Below, piece by piece: positions 1 through 10,941 of a stretch of DNA of 64,000 nt. The position numbers were made by a program, and so were the translations under genes. The notes under the pieces are model-generated. The model made no database searches. It had not been told where the DNA came from and saw nothing but the letters and a program-made list of their open reading frames with translations. Every line of letters starts with the position of its first letter. The first letter of the stretch is position 1. The DNA is from Tridacna crocea (Eukaryota > Mollusca > Bivalvia > Cardiida > Cardiidae), in contig OX031060.1 in NCBI GenBank assembly GCA_943736015.1, positions 27,853,231 through 27,917,230 on the forward strand, written 5' to 3'.

Positions 1-411
1 AGTTCTCAGTTGAACTGATCACTGCTACCTTCACATCAGAGTTTGCCTGTGATTTATGTAAGTTGTTCAAGCTATTGACCATCACATTTTTTCCAGAATT
101 ATCTTTGCTTTCAGAATCAGTTTTGTAATGTTTATCTGTAACTTTTGCAGAATCTGTATTCTTGGTATTTGTATTTATAATAATATCTTGCTTTCTCAAC
201 TCTGTCATTTTATGCTTAGATTCTGTGATTTCTGCAGGTTTTTCTGGTTTATTTGTATTTCTGTCCCCTGCTTTACACTTTACTTGCCATTCTGTGATGT
301 AATAGAGCATACTGACTATAGAGGCAAATAAAATCACCCCGAGGGAGGTAAATACTGCAATCAGGGTGACAGTTCCCATACATTTGTCCTCTGCTACATA
401 CATAATTGGCT
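1..411 (-). CDS. ZP gene exon 7 (transmembrane helix and tail), partial
   Basis: Acceptor gatctcttttcag. It encodes EDKCMGTVTLIAVFTS, continuing as one long hydrophobic helix to YYI, then a hydrophilic Lys/Asn/Thr/Ser-rich tail. No stop before base 1, so the exon runs past the window edge. Confidence 0.88.
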
Positions 412-3400
412 CTGAAAAGAGATCAAACTCAAAGTTGTAATTGTAAACTTTTTACCAAATGATAAAATTATAGACTTCCAAATTCTGAGCAATCACAGAA
501 ACAATTTTGGCTCAGATAATGAGATTTACTTTTGATGTCGGAAAAGGACTAACAGTTGTTGGTTACCAGCATTTCTTATCTTTCCCACAATGTTGTTAAT
601 CCTTATCCTACTAAATAACTAAAATGAAAGTTTCAATCGATGCTAAAAACCCATATATTGTTAATTCAAGGTCATGTATCAGGGAATGGTATCTCCTTAC
701 TGGACAGTGTAGGTTCAAGATCAGACTGCATGTTCTGTGCAGTCTGATCTTGATCTACAATGTCCCAAAAAGGTCAGTGAGACGCGATAAGCTGCCTAAA
801 GGTTAAAACTCTAATGAACCTCCTGAAGGTTGTCAAGACAAAGGATCTACAAAAATAAGGTTAACATGCAATATGAATTAAATGCCCTCACATGCTATGT
901 AAAACACTCCCTCCTAGAACCTGAAGAAAATAACCTGTTAAAACACCACAGACCTGAATAAAACACCCTAACATACAACCTGAATGAAACACTCCCACAT
1001 AATAACCTTCATAAAACACACCTTATACAACCTCGATGAAACATCCTATAAAATAACCTAAATAAAATAGTTTCACACAACCTAAATGAAACAACTTCAC
1101 ATAAAACCTGAATAAAAGATCTTCACACACAACACAAATAGAATACCCTTAAATACAACCTGAATTAAACAACCTTACATAATCATTATTACATAAATAA
1201 AATATCATATACAACCCAAACAAAACTCCCTCACATACAACCAGAATAAAGTAACATTAAATACAATTTGAGTACAACACCTTTACATACATGTGAAATG
1301 CTTTTTGCATACTTTATAAACGAAATGACCTAGCCAAGGATATGTATAAACTGCCATCAAATATGACCTGAATGAAACAAGCTGAACGTTATTATGTCAC
1401 ATACAACCTGAATGAAACATGTCACTTACCCAATCATATCATTCCCATATACAACCTGAATGAAACATCATTACATACAACCTGATTAAAACTACCTCAA
1501 AGTTACACAACCTGATTGAAATGCCTTATTTCATAACCTAAACTGATAAAAGCTGATACCTTCATAATCAACTCTAAACATAGTTCCCAGCCTCAGTGAC
1601 CTCGACCTTGCCTGGCGTTTACGACGTTCAGTACCATTCTGGATGAGAATTGCCTCAGTGCCATTACAGAAATACTGAAAAAAAATTAAGGATATAACTT
1701 ATAGGTTAATTTTGACCTCACGGAAACAATGCCATTCTTGTCCATCTAGAAATGTAGATTGACAGTGAACGAGTTATTCCTTTCTCACTTTGAGTTCTAG
1801 CCGATCATAGAGTTTCAGCTTATCTATATTATTAGTCTATTAGTCTGCAGATGCTTTCAAGTTGGAATAGTCTAATAGTTTGCTGGCCAGGGATTTAACC
1901 TTACAAATCCTGTTCATTTAATAGCCCTGACCTGTGCATTGCTGAACGAGCTACTAGGCATAGCAAGGCTGCTTTGATCACAGAATCCCCCCATTTCTTC
2001 TTAATGTACAGACTGCGACTTTTGTTGTGATTAACAATAATCTGCAGTGTCCTGAAGAAGCAGCTAATGTTGTTTAATGTTGATGCCCGGTGTTAATATT
2101 TGTGAAACAATTTTGTTTGAAAGAGCCTGAGAGAATAGCCTTTTGAGAATATTCTTTTCCCACAGCATTGCTGAAATATTTTCAACCCTTAAAGATGAAT
2201 TTTGTCGTCTAAGATTCTTTTTATCTGTCACGTGTGTAGATAGATAATTTAAATTTATGCAAGCCTTAACCTTTATACAGCTAAATAAGCTAAATGAAAC
2301 TTTCAAGCCTGTAGTAAAAACCCGAATAATGTTATTAGAATGTTATTTTTGGGGAAAAATATTTCCTTGTCGGACAGTGTAGATCAAAGATTGGACTGCA
2401 CATTCTGTGCAGTCTGATTTTGTTCTATACTGTCTGCAAAAGGTTAGTGAGTCAGGGTTAGCAGTTTAAGGAATAAAGCATGTTGCCAGGTGAAGAGTTT
2501 GAATTATCTTACAGTTGGACAAGGATTCCGACAAATTTCAAGGGTACAGGAAAAAAGAACATCTGTTGCCCCGGGAACTGTAGTGGTTGGTCGAAACATA
2601 CTGAAGTTGTTGTAGAGATACCCGGTGGATAATTTCATGAAAACGTCGATAAGGTCAACATCGACTGGACATCTTTCTTCTATCAATGGGAGTAAAACCA
2701 TTGAACAGGACTTTACCGACAGATCAAACATATCTATAAAAAAAATATAAGGTGATAAAGTTTTAAACTATATCCAAATGAATTAAAATTTGTATCAAAC
2801 ATAGAGAATTTAGGCAACTTAAGCTTTGTGCCAAAGAAAAAACAATATCAAAGAAAAATGCATTCTACTCAATAAAAAGTTTGCTGACCCAGGAAGCTCT
2901 ACTGGCATCTACGGTACTTTTATGCATACCAAGACTACATATACCAGTCATCCTGCTTAATGGTTATAGCTATATATTCAATCTTAACTTTTTCATTTAA
3001 AACTTTGGGGTAGATAGGGGATGCCCTGCCACCCTTTAACATCTTTTATGATAACACATTATTTTAAGATGGCACATAGTCCTCCTCTGTTTAATAACAC
3101 TTTGTAATATTGTCATTTTGTTCCAGTCTTTTTAGGCATAAGAGTTGCAGTTGTTATCTTTTAATTCATTTCATACATGTACCCTTCCTTCCCTTCTCTT
3201 CCCTTCCCTCCCCTCCCCTCCCCTTCCATCCATCCATCCATCCATCCATCCATCCAAGGTTAGCAATTCAGTGGATGCAAATCCCAGGTTGACCTAGCTC
3301 TTTTGAGGCCACCTCATTACTAACACCATCAGATTTCCATTCCAGACCCTATGGCGGTCATGATGAGTCAGTCTTACCAATTGTAATAGAAAATCTCACC

Positions 3401-6400
3401 TCCAATGTTGTTGGTTAGATTAATATAAATATCTACATGTGTTCCAAGTTTGACAAAGCTCCCACTTTCCAGTTCTGTCCCCTCAATATCAAAGAAGACC
3501 ATCGAGGCTGCAGCTCGGTACCAATGTCTCAGGATGTTGCCAGTATTGCTTTCCCTGTAAGCAGCCAATCAGAAAGCTGTTTATGTTGGTAAATGAGGGA
3601 GTAGCACATGAATGGCCCAAGCAATTAACTGTTTACCAAACAATCCTGTGTTGTAATTACCCTGAGTTGGGATACTTTTGAAAGTTTTAATTACCCCGAG
3701 TTATGATGGTAACCAGCATTTTCTCCTTTTCCAATAATGTTTTCTATCCTATAAAAGGCACAAGATTAAGTTTTTGGACAATATTTCAGCTATCATTCAA
3801 TTAAAAAATCCTTTCATTTTTAGCTCACCCTAGCACAAAGTGCTAAATGTAAGCTATTGTGATTGCCCAATGTCCGGCGTCTGTCAACAATTTGTTTAAT
3901 CATCTTCTCCTCCGAAACCACTAGGCCAATCTTCATGAAACTTGGCAGGAATGTTCCTTTGCTGAAGCTCTACCAAAATTGTTTAAAGAATTTAATTCCA
4001 CCCATAATTCTGGTTGCCATGGCAACAAAAAGAAAAAAAAAAAGAAGTCTTTGAAAATCTTCTCATTTTCTCCTCTGAAACTAGAAGGGGGTAGAGCTTT
4101 GATATTTGGTATGTAGCATCTCCTAATGGACCTCTATCAAGTTTGTTCAAATTATGCCCTTAGGGTCAAAACTGGCCCCGCCCCGGGGGACAACGCGTTT
4201 GAACGTGTTTGAGCATAGGAGCAAAGAAGGAAAAACTTTAAAAATCTTCTCCTCTGAAACTTGAAGGCATAGAGCTTTGATATTTGGTATGTAGCATCTC
4301 CTACTTGACCTCTACCAAGTTTGTTCAAATTATATCCCTGGGGTCAAAACTGGCCCCTTCTCAGGGGTCACAAGGAACAATGAAGGAAAACTTTAGAAAT
4401 ATCCGCTGAAACTTGAAGGCGTAGAGCTTTGATATTTAGTATGTGTCATCTCCTAGTGGACCTCTACCAAGTTTGTTCAAATTATGCCCCTGGGGTCAAA
4501 ACTGCCCCCACCCCGGGGGTCACAAGTTTGAGCATAGGAACAAAGAAGGAAAACTTTAAAAATCTTCTCCTCTGAAACTTGAAGGCATAGAGCTTTGATA
4601 TTTGGTCTGTGGCATCTCCTAGTGGACCTTTACCAAGTTTGTTCAAATTATGTCCCTGGGGTCAAAACTGGCCCCACTCCGGGGATCACAAATTTGAGCA
4701 TAGGAACAGAGAAGGAAAACTTTAAAATTCTTTTCCTCAGAAACTAGAAAGCATAGAGCTTTGATATTTGGTCTGTTGTATCTCCTAGTGGACCTCTACC
4801 AAGTTTATTCAAATGATGTCCCTGGGGTCAAAACTGGCCCCACCCTGGGGGTCACTAGTTTGAGCATAGGAACAAAGAAGGAAAACTTTAAAATTCTTCT
4901 TCTCTGAAACTACATGGCGTAGAGCTTTGAATTTGGTATATGGCATCTCTTAGTGGACCTCTACCAAGTTTGTTTAAATCATGCCCATAGGGTCAAAATT
5001 GGCCCCGCCCCAGGGGTCACAAGGTCAAACATAGGAACAAAGAAAGAAAATTTTAAAATTCTTCTTCTCTAAAACTAGAAGGCATAGAGCCATGATATTT
5101 GGCATGAAGCAATTCCTTGTGAACCTCTACCAAGTTTGTTCATATTATGCCCTTTGGGTCAAAACTGGCCCTGCCTCGGGGGGTCACAGGTTCAAACATA
5201 GCAACAAAGAAGGAAAACTTTAGAAATCTTCTCTGAAACTTGAATTCTTCTTTGAAACTTGAAGGTGTAGAGCTTTGATATTTGATTGCCCTATGTCCGG
5301 CGTCTGTCAACAATTTCTTTAAACATCTTCTTCTCCTAACCCACTGGGCCAATCTTGATGAAACTTGGCAGGGATGTTCCTTGGGTGAAGCTTTACCAAA
5401 GTTGCTCAAAGAATTGAATTTCACTCATAAGCTATAGTCTCTTGTTCCAGGGCCATGGCCCTCTTGTTGAAAAGTTTGTCTTGCAAAGAGATAGGATACA
5501 TAGTGCCTGCTTTCTAGCCCCTCGTCAAAATTGGGGAAAAATACAGAGAGAGGGTGGTCAATAAAGCAAGAGAGAATGGGAGAGAGAGAGAGGGAGATTG
5601 TTATCAAGGTGGCCTATAAAAAAGAGTTACATGGTTAGAGAGACAGAGAAAGAGAGAGAATATGATAGTTAAGATAGTGTACCAGCAAATCACAATATAG
5701 GAGAAAAATAGAGAGAGATTATCAAGATATCAAATTGATCCTTATCAAATTAAAAAAAAAATCTTTGAATTAGATGAAATATTTAGTTTGAGCTTACTGT
5801 GCAGATCCTCCACCTGGACTTATGTTCACTAGATCAGCCAAGCATATAAAGGTCTGATGAAGATCGTATGCAGTCTGAATGCTAACATGTCTCTGGGACA
5901 CAAATGTGAACTTAACATACTGCAAAAGTGTTAAATTTAACTCTTTACCATATTACAAAATTTTAGACTTTTTCAAATTGGAAGCATTTCCAGACAAAAT
6001 AAATGAGACTCAAAAATTGAAACTTCACTATAGAAGAGTAAAAAAAAAATTGTGGGAAAAGGAGAAAATGCTGGTTACCAGCATTTTCTCCTTTTCCCAA
6101 AATTTTTTCAGAAGACCACTTCCTCTGAGTTGTAAAACCAGGGATTATTGGGTTAAGGGTTAAATAAAGGCGTACTGCAAAGTGTATTCCAGGAAAGTAT
6201 AAACTCTTTACTGTAAAATTCCAAGTTTCAATGACCCTGAAGGAAAAGAAAGATGTTTTGAATTTGGTTTGGAAGAGAAAGTTTGTTGTTCAGTAACCAG
6301 TTAAGATGCGTCTTGATAAACATTTAGAGCCTATTACAAGCTGATACATTATAATATTTTTGAAAAGAAAACTGATCATTTTCTGTTTGGAAATATTGAT

Positions 6401-8341
6401 GGTATGCAAAATTAAACATGCCTCATTTAAGCGAAAGAACTAATGCATCAAATAAAACACAAGCTAATTTTAACCAACTAGCTTTAAATTTTGTAAAGTC
6501 TAAAAATTTTTATATTGTTGTTTTTTAAAGACTTAAAGGATTAATGAAACAAACATAAAGATATAAATCATACCCATTCTAATCCACAATCATCAAAGTC
6601 ACACTGATAAGTGTGTATTTCTCCGTTGGTGTCAAAAGATGGCTCTACCTTATATACCCCTGTGGTACTACGTATATATATCAAACCCCCAGATTGCATG
6701 TTAGCTATTGAAAAGACAGCAATTTGTCCAATGCATGACGTCAAATTCACTGCAGAGAAATTGAAAAACAAAAAAACACCATAATTTAAGGTTGGGCTGA
6801 AACAACAAATTCAAAATTCTTCAAAGTTATTGGGAGAAAGTCTAATTACTTCTAACCCATTACCACACATTCCCTACTTTTGACAACCCTGAGAAAGAAG
6901 CCTTAACTCTTTACCACACGACAAAATTTTAGACTGGTTCAAATTGAAAGCATTTGCAGACGACAAAATAAAGGTGACTGAAAAATTGAAATTTGATCTG
7001 GGAAGGGTAGAAAACATTGTGGGAAAAGGAGAAAATGCTGGTTACCAGCATTTTCTCCTTTTCCTACAGTGTTTTCAAAAGGCTTCTTTCTCAGGGGCGT
7101 CAAAAGTAGGGATTGTGTGGTAATGGGTTAAGAAAACATTTTGGGAAAAGGAGAAAATGCTGGTAAACAGCATTTTCTCCTTTTCCCACAAGAACTCTGG
7201 TACCTTCACAAAACAAATTCCAAATTTTCAGTCACTTTAATTTTGTCATCTGCAAATACTTTCGATTTTGACAAACCTAAAATTTTATCGTTTGGTAACA
7301 AGTTAAAGGTGGGTATCTAGATTTTTCACATCTCATCAAATCAAAAGTATATTTATCCAAATTTATTTGAAAAATAATACAAATCATCAATAACTAAGAA
7401 TCATAAACTTACAAGAATTTTTTTTTCTCGATGGTATTCCTTTAAAAGGCTACGTAGCCTCTTAAGCTATTTTTAGATTTTGCGCCAAAAATAAAAAGCA
7501 TTGTGGAAATGTTAAGTGACTGGCATGTGACTAATGATGCTTAAATTCCATAACAAAACAAACATGTAAATATCTTCTTCGGACGCTATGTTCAAAGCTT
7601 CCTATGTGTTTTTCCGGTATGTAAATGAGTGAGTTGCACATGTAAAAATAGACTGTGTTTCCTGTCGTTGTCGACCTTGGCTGTATTAAACCTCTAATTT
7701 CTCTTGTTAGCAGATGGCTTTCGACTACTTGGGTTTTATGAGTGAAAATTAAAAGGCTTTGGGAGTATAACGATGATTTTTCTGTGTATTATATTTTTTA
7801 ATTTTGTCCCAAAATCTGAGGGGCCACCTTTAAGGTCAGTCATGAAGTAGGCCTTAGAAATTCTCCATTGGCCATGATGTTTTAAGAGTTGGTTGGCTGC
7901 ATGATACACTACCTGTCGATATTAATCTTTGGTGCTAGATATACAAACTCAAGCAGATTATTATATTTTAGACTAGACTAGCAATAGTAGATAACAAAGA
8001 TGGTAGATGATTGTGCACTAATTTTGTGAACAATTTAAATAAAGGCTTTAGAACATACTGTTGCAATGGGATAAAAAGCCGGTTGATATATATTTTTTTC
8101 TTTACATTATCTGCAATTCCAAAACAGATCACACCATCTGAGCCTTATTTGTCATCTGCAAATGCTTTTAAAGTGGAAAAGTCCAACATTTTCTTATCTG
8201 GGAAGGAGTTAGAAGCTATGATTAGCTATGCTTACCTTCGGGTGGGGTATAAGAGGTGTAGTCATCATTTGATGTAGAATTTTGACAATTTGCACACAAT
8301 ATTGTCCATAGAAAGTGAAGACATATAATAAAGAAGCACAT
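1..8341 (-). CDS. ZP-domain transmembrane protein, seven exons, 3' end beyond the window
   Basis: Joined from 8341-8236, 6749-6574, 5919-5798, 3554-3400, 2733-2513, 1674-1560 and 411-1; 435 residues are visible and the frame is open at base 1. Residues 1-19 are a signal peptide. About 37-265 form a ZP domain: ZP-N cysteines at 41, 85, 90 and 120; ZP-C cysteines at 196, 208, 249, 254, 258 and 263. A dibasic RRKR at 277-280 matches the furin site that follows ZP domains. Residues about 311-337 are a hydrophobic helix, followed by a Lys/Asn/Ser/Thr-rich tail of about 100 residues. Known for the family: ZP modules polymerise into extracellular matrices after furin cleavage. Inferred: this is a type I membrane precursor. 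Introns are GT/AG with matching phases. The first ATG follows an in-frame TAA. The exact orthologue is not recognised. Confidence 0.9.
443..600 (+). repeat. Family A, decayed
   Basis: Left-end-like CTTTTTACCAAATGATAAAA and right palindrome arm remain; inside ZP intron 6, touching a B element. Confidence 0.5.
596..806 (+). repeat. Family B MITE
   Basis: TTAA on both ends; central palindrome around AGACTGCA.GTTCTG.TGCAGTCT. In ZP intron 6. Confidence 0.75.
870..1545 (+). repeat. Degenerate minisatellite, unit about 25 bp
   Basis: Many variants of CATACAACCTGAATGAAACA in a row, fully within ZP intron 6 and ending just before exon 6. Confidence 0.8.
1560..1674 (-). CDS. ZP gene exon 6 (furin site)
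   Basis: Acceptor ttttttcag, donor gaag|gtatca. 38 codons begin YFCNGTE, supply the last ZP-C cysteine and contain ERRKRQARSR, a polybasic furin-type site. Ends one base into a Glu codon. Confidence 0.9.
2266..2469 (+). repeat. Family B MITE
   Basis: TTAA ends; palindrome 2383-2440. In ZP intron 5, 44 bases from exon 5. Confidence 0.7.
2513..2733 (-). CDS. ZP gene exon 5 (ZP-C core)
   Basis: Acceptor ttttatag, donor act|gtaaga. 73 full codons carry CPVDVDLIDVF and the closing FSCTLEICRNPCPT block, the clearest ZP-C signature in the gene. Enters in phase 1 and ends in phase 0. Confidence 0.93.
3180..3256 (+). repeat. Pyrimidine stretch and (CATC)n microsatellite
   Basis: CTTCC-type pyrimidine run followed by about seven CATC units. 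Confidence 0.9.
3400..3554 (-). CDS. ZP gene exon 4 (start of ZP-C)
   Basis: Acceptor gcttacag, donor gag|gtgaga. It encodes RHWYRAAASMVFFD and then a segment ending INLTNNIG, typical of the first ZP-C strands. A second GT a little downstream (ttg|gtaaga) was rejected because it shifts exon 5 into an immediate stop. Confidence 0.9.
3625..3800 (+). repeat. Family A, decayed
   Basis: Starts TTAACTGTTTACCAAACAAT and keeps the right palindrome arm; in ZP intron 3. Confidence 0.5.
3817..5465 (+). mobile_element. Element with TTTTTAGCTCACC end and about 7 tandem 166 bp units
   Basis: GAGCTTTGATATTTGG recurs at about 4094, 4272, 4424, 4590, 4756, 4922, 5087 and 5270. Each unit also holds CTCTACCAAGTTTGTTCAAA and GGTCAAAACTGGCCC. 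A block of about 140 bases (GTCCGGCGTCTGTCAACAAT onward) occurs once on each side of the array. It fills most of ZP intron 3. A second, inverted copy lies at 12057-13226. Confidence 0.75.
5540..5720 (+). repeat. GA-rich simple sequence
   Basis: Runs of GAGAGAGA and AGAGAAAGAG broken by unique bases. Confidence 0.8.
5798..5919 (-). CDS. ZP gene exon 3 (end of ZP-N and linker)
   Basis: Acceptor ttttgcag, donor aca|gtaagc. It encodes 40 residues starting YVKFTFVSQ, with the last ZP-N cysteine in TFICL and a Gly-rich linker. It ends with two bases of a codon completed by exon 4 (Gln). Its outer part overlaps the edge of a family A repeat (from 5937). Confidence 0.88.
5937..6163 (+). repeat. Family A MITE
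   Basis: TTAA ends with CTCTTTACCA left terminus; central palindrome 6047-6111. In ZP intron 2, next to exon 3. Confidence 0.85.
6574..6749 (-). CDS. ZP gene exon 2 (ZP-N, first part)
   Basis: Acceptor ctctgcag, donor gg|gtatga. It encodes 58 full codons from NLTSC to CGLEW, with three cysteines placed as in ZP-N modules and a YQCDF motif. Phase 2 start, phase 0 end. Confidence 0.9.
6852..7306 (+). repeat. Family A MITE (outer), split by an inner A
   Basis: Left part 6852-6902, right part 7132-7306. The palindrome of this copy is 7132-7191. A family H element begins at its right TTAA. Confidence 0.8.
6903..7131 (+). repeat. Family A MITE (inner, nested)
   Basis: Complete, opposite orientation to its host; TTAA at 6903-6906 and 7128-7131. 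Confidence 0.9.
7303..7833 (+). repeat. Family H MITE
   Basis: TTAA|AGGTGGG at left, CCACCT|TTAA at right. Internal landmarks GGCTACGTAGCC and CTATTTTTAGATTT. In ZP intron 1. Confidence 0.85.
8236..8341 (-). CDS. ZP gene exon 1 (start and signal peptide)
   Basis: ATG at 8341-8339 in an A-rich context, with an in-frame TAA upstream. It encodes a hydrophobic stretch beginning MCFFIICLHF, then a polar Thr/Ser/Asn segment ending YTPPE. The donor gaag|gtaagc is strong. The exon ends after the first base of a codon, which exon 2 completes as Val. Confidence 0.85.
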
Positions 8342-8544
8342 TTTACGAGGACTTGATTATTATGCAGTCATCATCAGAATTTCTCATTATAATTATATCC
8401 ACTGTATGTAAAAATATATAATATATCTACTGTATGTAGAAATGGTACGAAAGAACTTGGAAATATTACAAGACAGAAGATTTCAAGTTTCTTCGGGCAA
8501 ACTTTTGCTTTTTAAAAAGTGTTCCAACATGGATAATTTTAAGA

Positions 8545-8999
8545 TCAACCCATTACCACACAATCCCTATTTTTACAACCCTGAGAAAGAGAAAGAAGCC
8601 TTAACCCATTACCACACAATCCCTACTTTTGACACCCCTGAGAAAGAAGCCTTTAGAAAACATTGTGGGAAAAGGAGAAAATGCTGGTAACCAGCATTTT
8701 CTCCTTTTTCCACAATGTTTTCCACCCTTCACAAAATAGATTTCAAATTTTCATTCACTTTTCTTTTGTCGTCTGCAAATGCTTTCGATTGGGACAAACT
8801 GAAAATTTTGTTGTTTGGTAATGAGTTAAAAACATTGTGGGAAAAGGAGAAAATGCTGATTACCAGCATTTTCTCCTTTTCCCACCATGTTTTCTACCCT
8901 TCACAAATTAAATTTCAAATTTTCAGTCAGTTTAATTTTGTTTTCTGCAAATGCTTTTGATTTGAAAAACCAAAAATTTTGTTGTTTGGTAGTGAGTAT
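8545..8999 (+). repeat. Family A MITE (outer), split by an inner A
   Basis: Outer left part 8545-8600, right part 8830-8999; flanking TTAA decayed. Lies upstream of the ZP start. Confidence 0.8.
8601..8829 (+). repeat. Family A MITE (inner, nested)
   Basis: TTAA at 8601-8604 and 8826-8829; the same insertion point in the host element as 6903. Confidence 0.9.
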
Positions 9000-9099
9000 C
9001 AACCTTTACCAAATAGGCCTAATCTTGTATTTCAACAGCCACTTTAAATAGAAGCTAGACTGCTTGTTTATATCTCTTCCTGTCCCATTGTTTTCTATT

Positions 9100-9212
9100 C
9101 TTTCTCAAACAAATTCCATAATTTGAGCCTCATTTGATTTGTAGCCTACAAATGCCTTGAATGCGGTCAAGCCTAAAATTTTGTCGCCTGGTATAGTCTT
9201 AAATTTAACACT
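9100..9212 (+). repeat. Family A right-half fragment
   Basis: Keeps the CCTAAAATTTTGTCGCCTGG end; no palindrome. Confidence 0.5.
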
Positions 9213-9339
9213 TGGAATTGATTTCTTTGGTGCTATTTTTGTAACTTATTTACAAAAAAAAAACTAAAAAAGACTTAAACACTTTTCCCCCGCAAATACA
9301 TGTACAAATAAACCTAAACTGAAAAATAAGTAAATATTT

Positions 9340-9480
9340 CATGCAACTTGTAAACATCCCTCTTGCAGTCTGAAATTCCTTTTTGCCATTAAATCTCACC
9401 ATATTGGACAATGTAGCATCTACACCAGAATGTGCAGTCTGATTATAATCTACACTGTCCATAATTCGTCATGATTAATT
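9340..9480 (+). repeat. Family B fragment
   Basis: Decayed palindrome around GTGCAGTCTGATTATAATC. Confidence 0.45.
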
Positions 9481-9634
9481 GGCATTTAGTAGCCAAAAGG
9501 CTCACATAATTTGATTGCACACATTGGAACACCACTTCTACATGACTGTGAACACAATGGCTCTCAGACTTCTCAAATATTGGTTCAATTCATCCACTGT
9601 TCTCTATAGAAGACAAAGATTATGACAGCAAATA

Positions 9635-9827
9635 GTAACTCTGTACCAAATTATGAAATATTAGACTGGTCCAAATTCAAAGCACTTGCAGACGACAAAA
9701 TAAAAGTAACCCAAAAATTAAAATTTGTTTCCAGCTGGGTAGAAAACATTGTGAGAAAAGGAGAAAATGCTGGTTACCTTTTCCCACTATGTTTTCAAAA
9801 GGCTTCTGTCTCAGGGATTGTTTAGGT
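9635..9827 (+). repeat. Family A with part of the right palindrome arm deleted
   Basis: The left arm is complete to GCTGGTTACC, then jumps straight to TTTTCCCAC: the CAGCATTTTCTCC portion is missing. Confidence 0.75.
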
Positions 9828-10144
9828 GATTTTAGAGGGGATCAATCGCATCTTGATGATTCAGATCTTAGAAAAAGGTTTATTTCTCGATTAAGCACAG
9901 CCAAAGATTACAAATCATCTATTCTAATATGACACGTGAATTCTGCTCTATAAACACAATGGAACGGAAGCATGGTAAATTCTACCTTCTTCTGTGTATC
10001 CGAGTGAAGTCATTCAATATAAAGTGATATCATCCGGTATAAAATAAGTAAGTAGATTATTTAATGGAATAAACTTTGCATTTGCGTTTTTATTCTGTGT
10101 CTGAATTTGTTTTCCTTTCATTAAGAGTTGGTCATGTTAGAATC

Positions 10145-10312
10145 AAAATAGTCATTCTATCGGGATTTATCGTTCAATAAACCACATTGTGTGTTATAAG
10201 GCTCAATGAATAACCCACTTGGGCTCTTGCCATAGTTGATTATTTAGTGTGCCTCATAACTCACAAATGTGGTTTATTGAATGATAAACCCTGATAGAAA
10301 GATTATTTCTTA
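10145..10312 (+). repeat. Inverted-repeat element, single copy seen
   Basis: Arms of about 65 bases, TCTATCGGGATTTATCGTTC at left answered by GAATGATAAACCCTGATAGA at right, around a roughly 35-base spacer. Confidence 0.7.
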
Positions 10313-10558
10313 AATAAAACGAAAAACAAGCGCAAGGAAAAAAAAATCACCATTTCCTAAAATTTAATGGGTTACATAGCTTCAGAAGCTATTTTAGATT
10401 TCATGCCAGAGTTCTGCAACAGCATATGAGAATGTAACATGGTCAGTGACATGCATTAGTTACACTGGATAATTTTAAAACAGGAACAACCTCATGAAAT
10501 CTGCTGGTCTCATAAAAAGAAAGAATTTATCCTAAAATAATCATCCTGATACTAGTAA

Positions 10559-10774
10559 GCAAGTCTTTACAAAACAATCCCGAGTTTTAATGGCCCTGCA
10601 AAAGAAAACATTGTGGGAAAAGGAGAAAATGCTGGTAGCGTTTTCTCCTTTTCCAACAATGTTTTCTTACATATCAAGGACAAATTCCATCATTTTAGCC
10701 ACATTCAAATTGTTGTCTGCAAACACTTTCAATTTGGTAAAAGTCTACAATTTTGACCTTTGGTAAGGAGTTAA
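10559..10774 (+). repeat. Family A MITE, shortened palindrome centre
   Basis: Ends in TTAA at 10771-10774; the palindrome centre is reduced (GCTGGTAGCG). Confidence 0.75.
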
Positions 10775-10857
10775 CTCCCTACCAGATGACAAAAGTTTAA
10801 GATTGCCAGTATGACTATGTTTGTGAGCCAAGGTTACGATCACTATGTGGTCCTTAC

Positions 10858-10941
10858 CTTGAATGATTGAACCAGATTTTGAGATTCCTGCGATGCACCC
10901 TCTATTGGATGCTGGTTATTACCCACCTTTACATCATATTT
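10858..10941 (-). CDS. Candidate orphan exon, 28 codons
   Basis: An 84-base open segment between a good acceptor (ttggctttcag) and a consensus donor (aag|gtaagg). It encodes KYDVKVGNNQHPIEG and then a Ser/Gln-rich end. Only phase 0 is open, and both ends are phase 0. It does not join in frame to ZP exon 1 or exon 2. It could be an alternative exon, part of an unrecognised gene, or chance. Not recognised. Confidence 0.35.

Noticed and set aside
3374-3399. Extension of ZP exon 4 to the second donor
   Set aside because: Using ttg|gtaaga puts exon 5 out of frame with an immediate TGA; the first donor keeps the ZP-C frame.
6852-8999. CRISPR-like array
   Set aside because: Repeats are palindromic but of transposon size, irregularly spaced, with TTAA ends, in a eukaryotic context.
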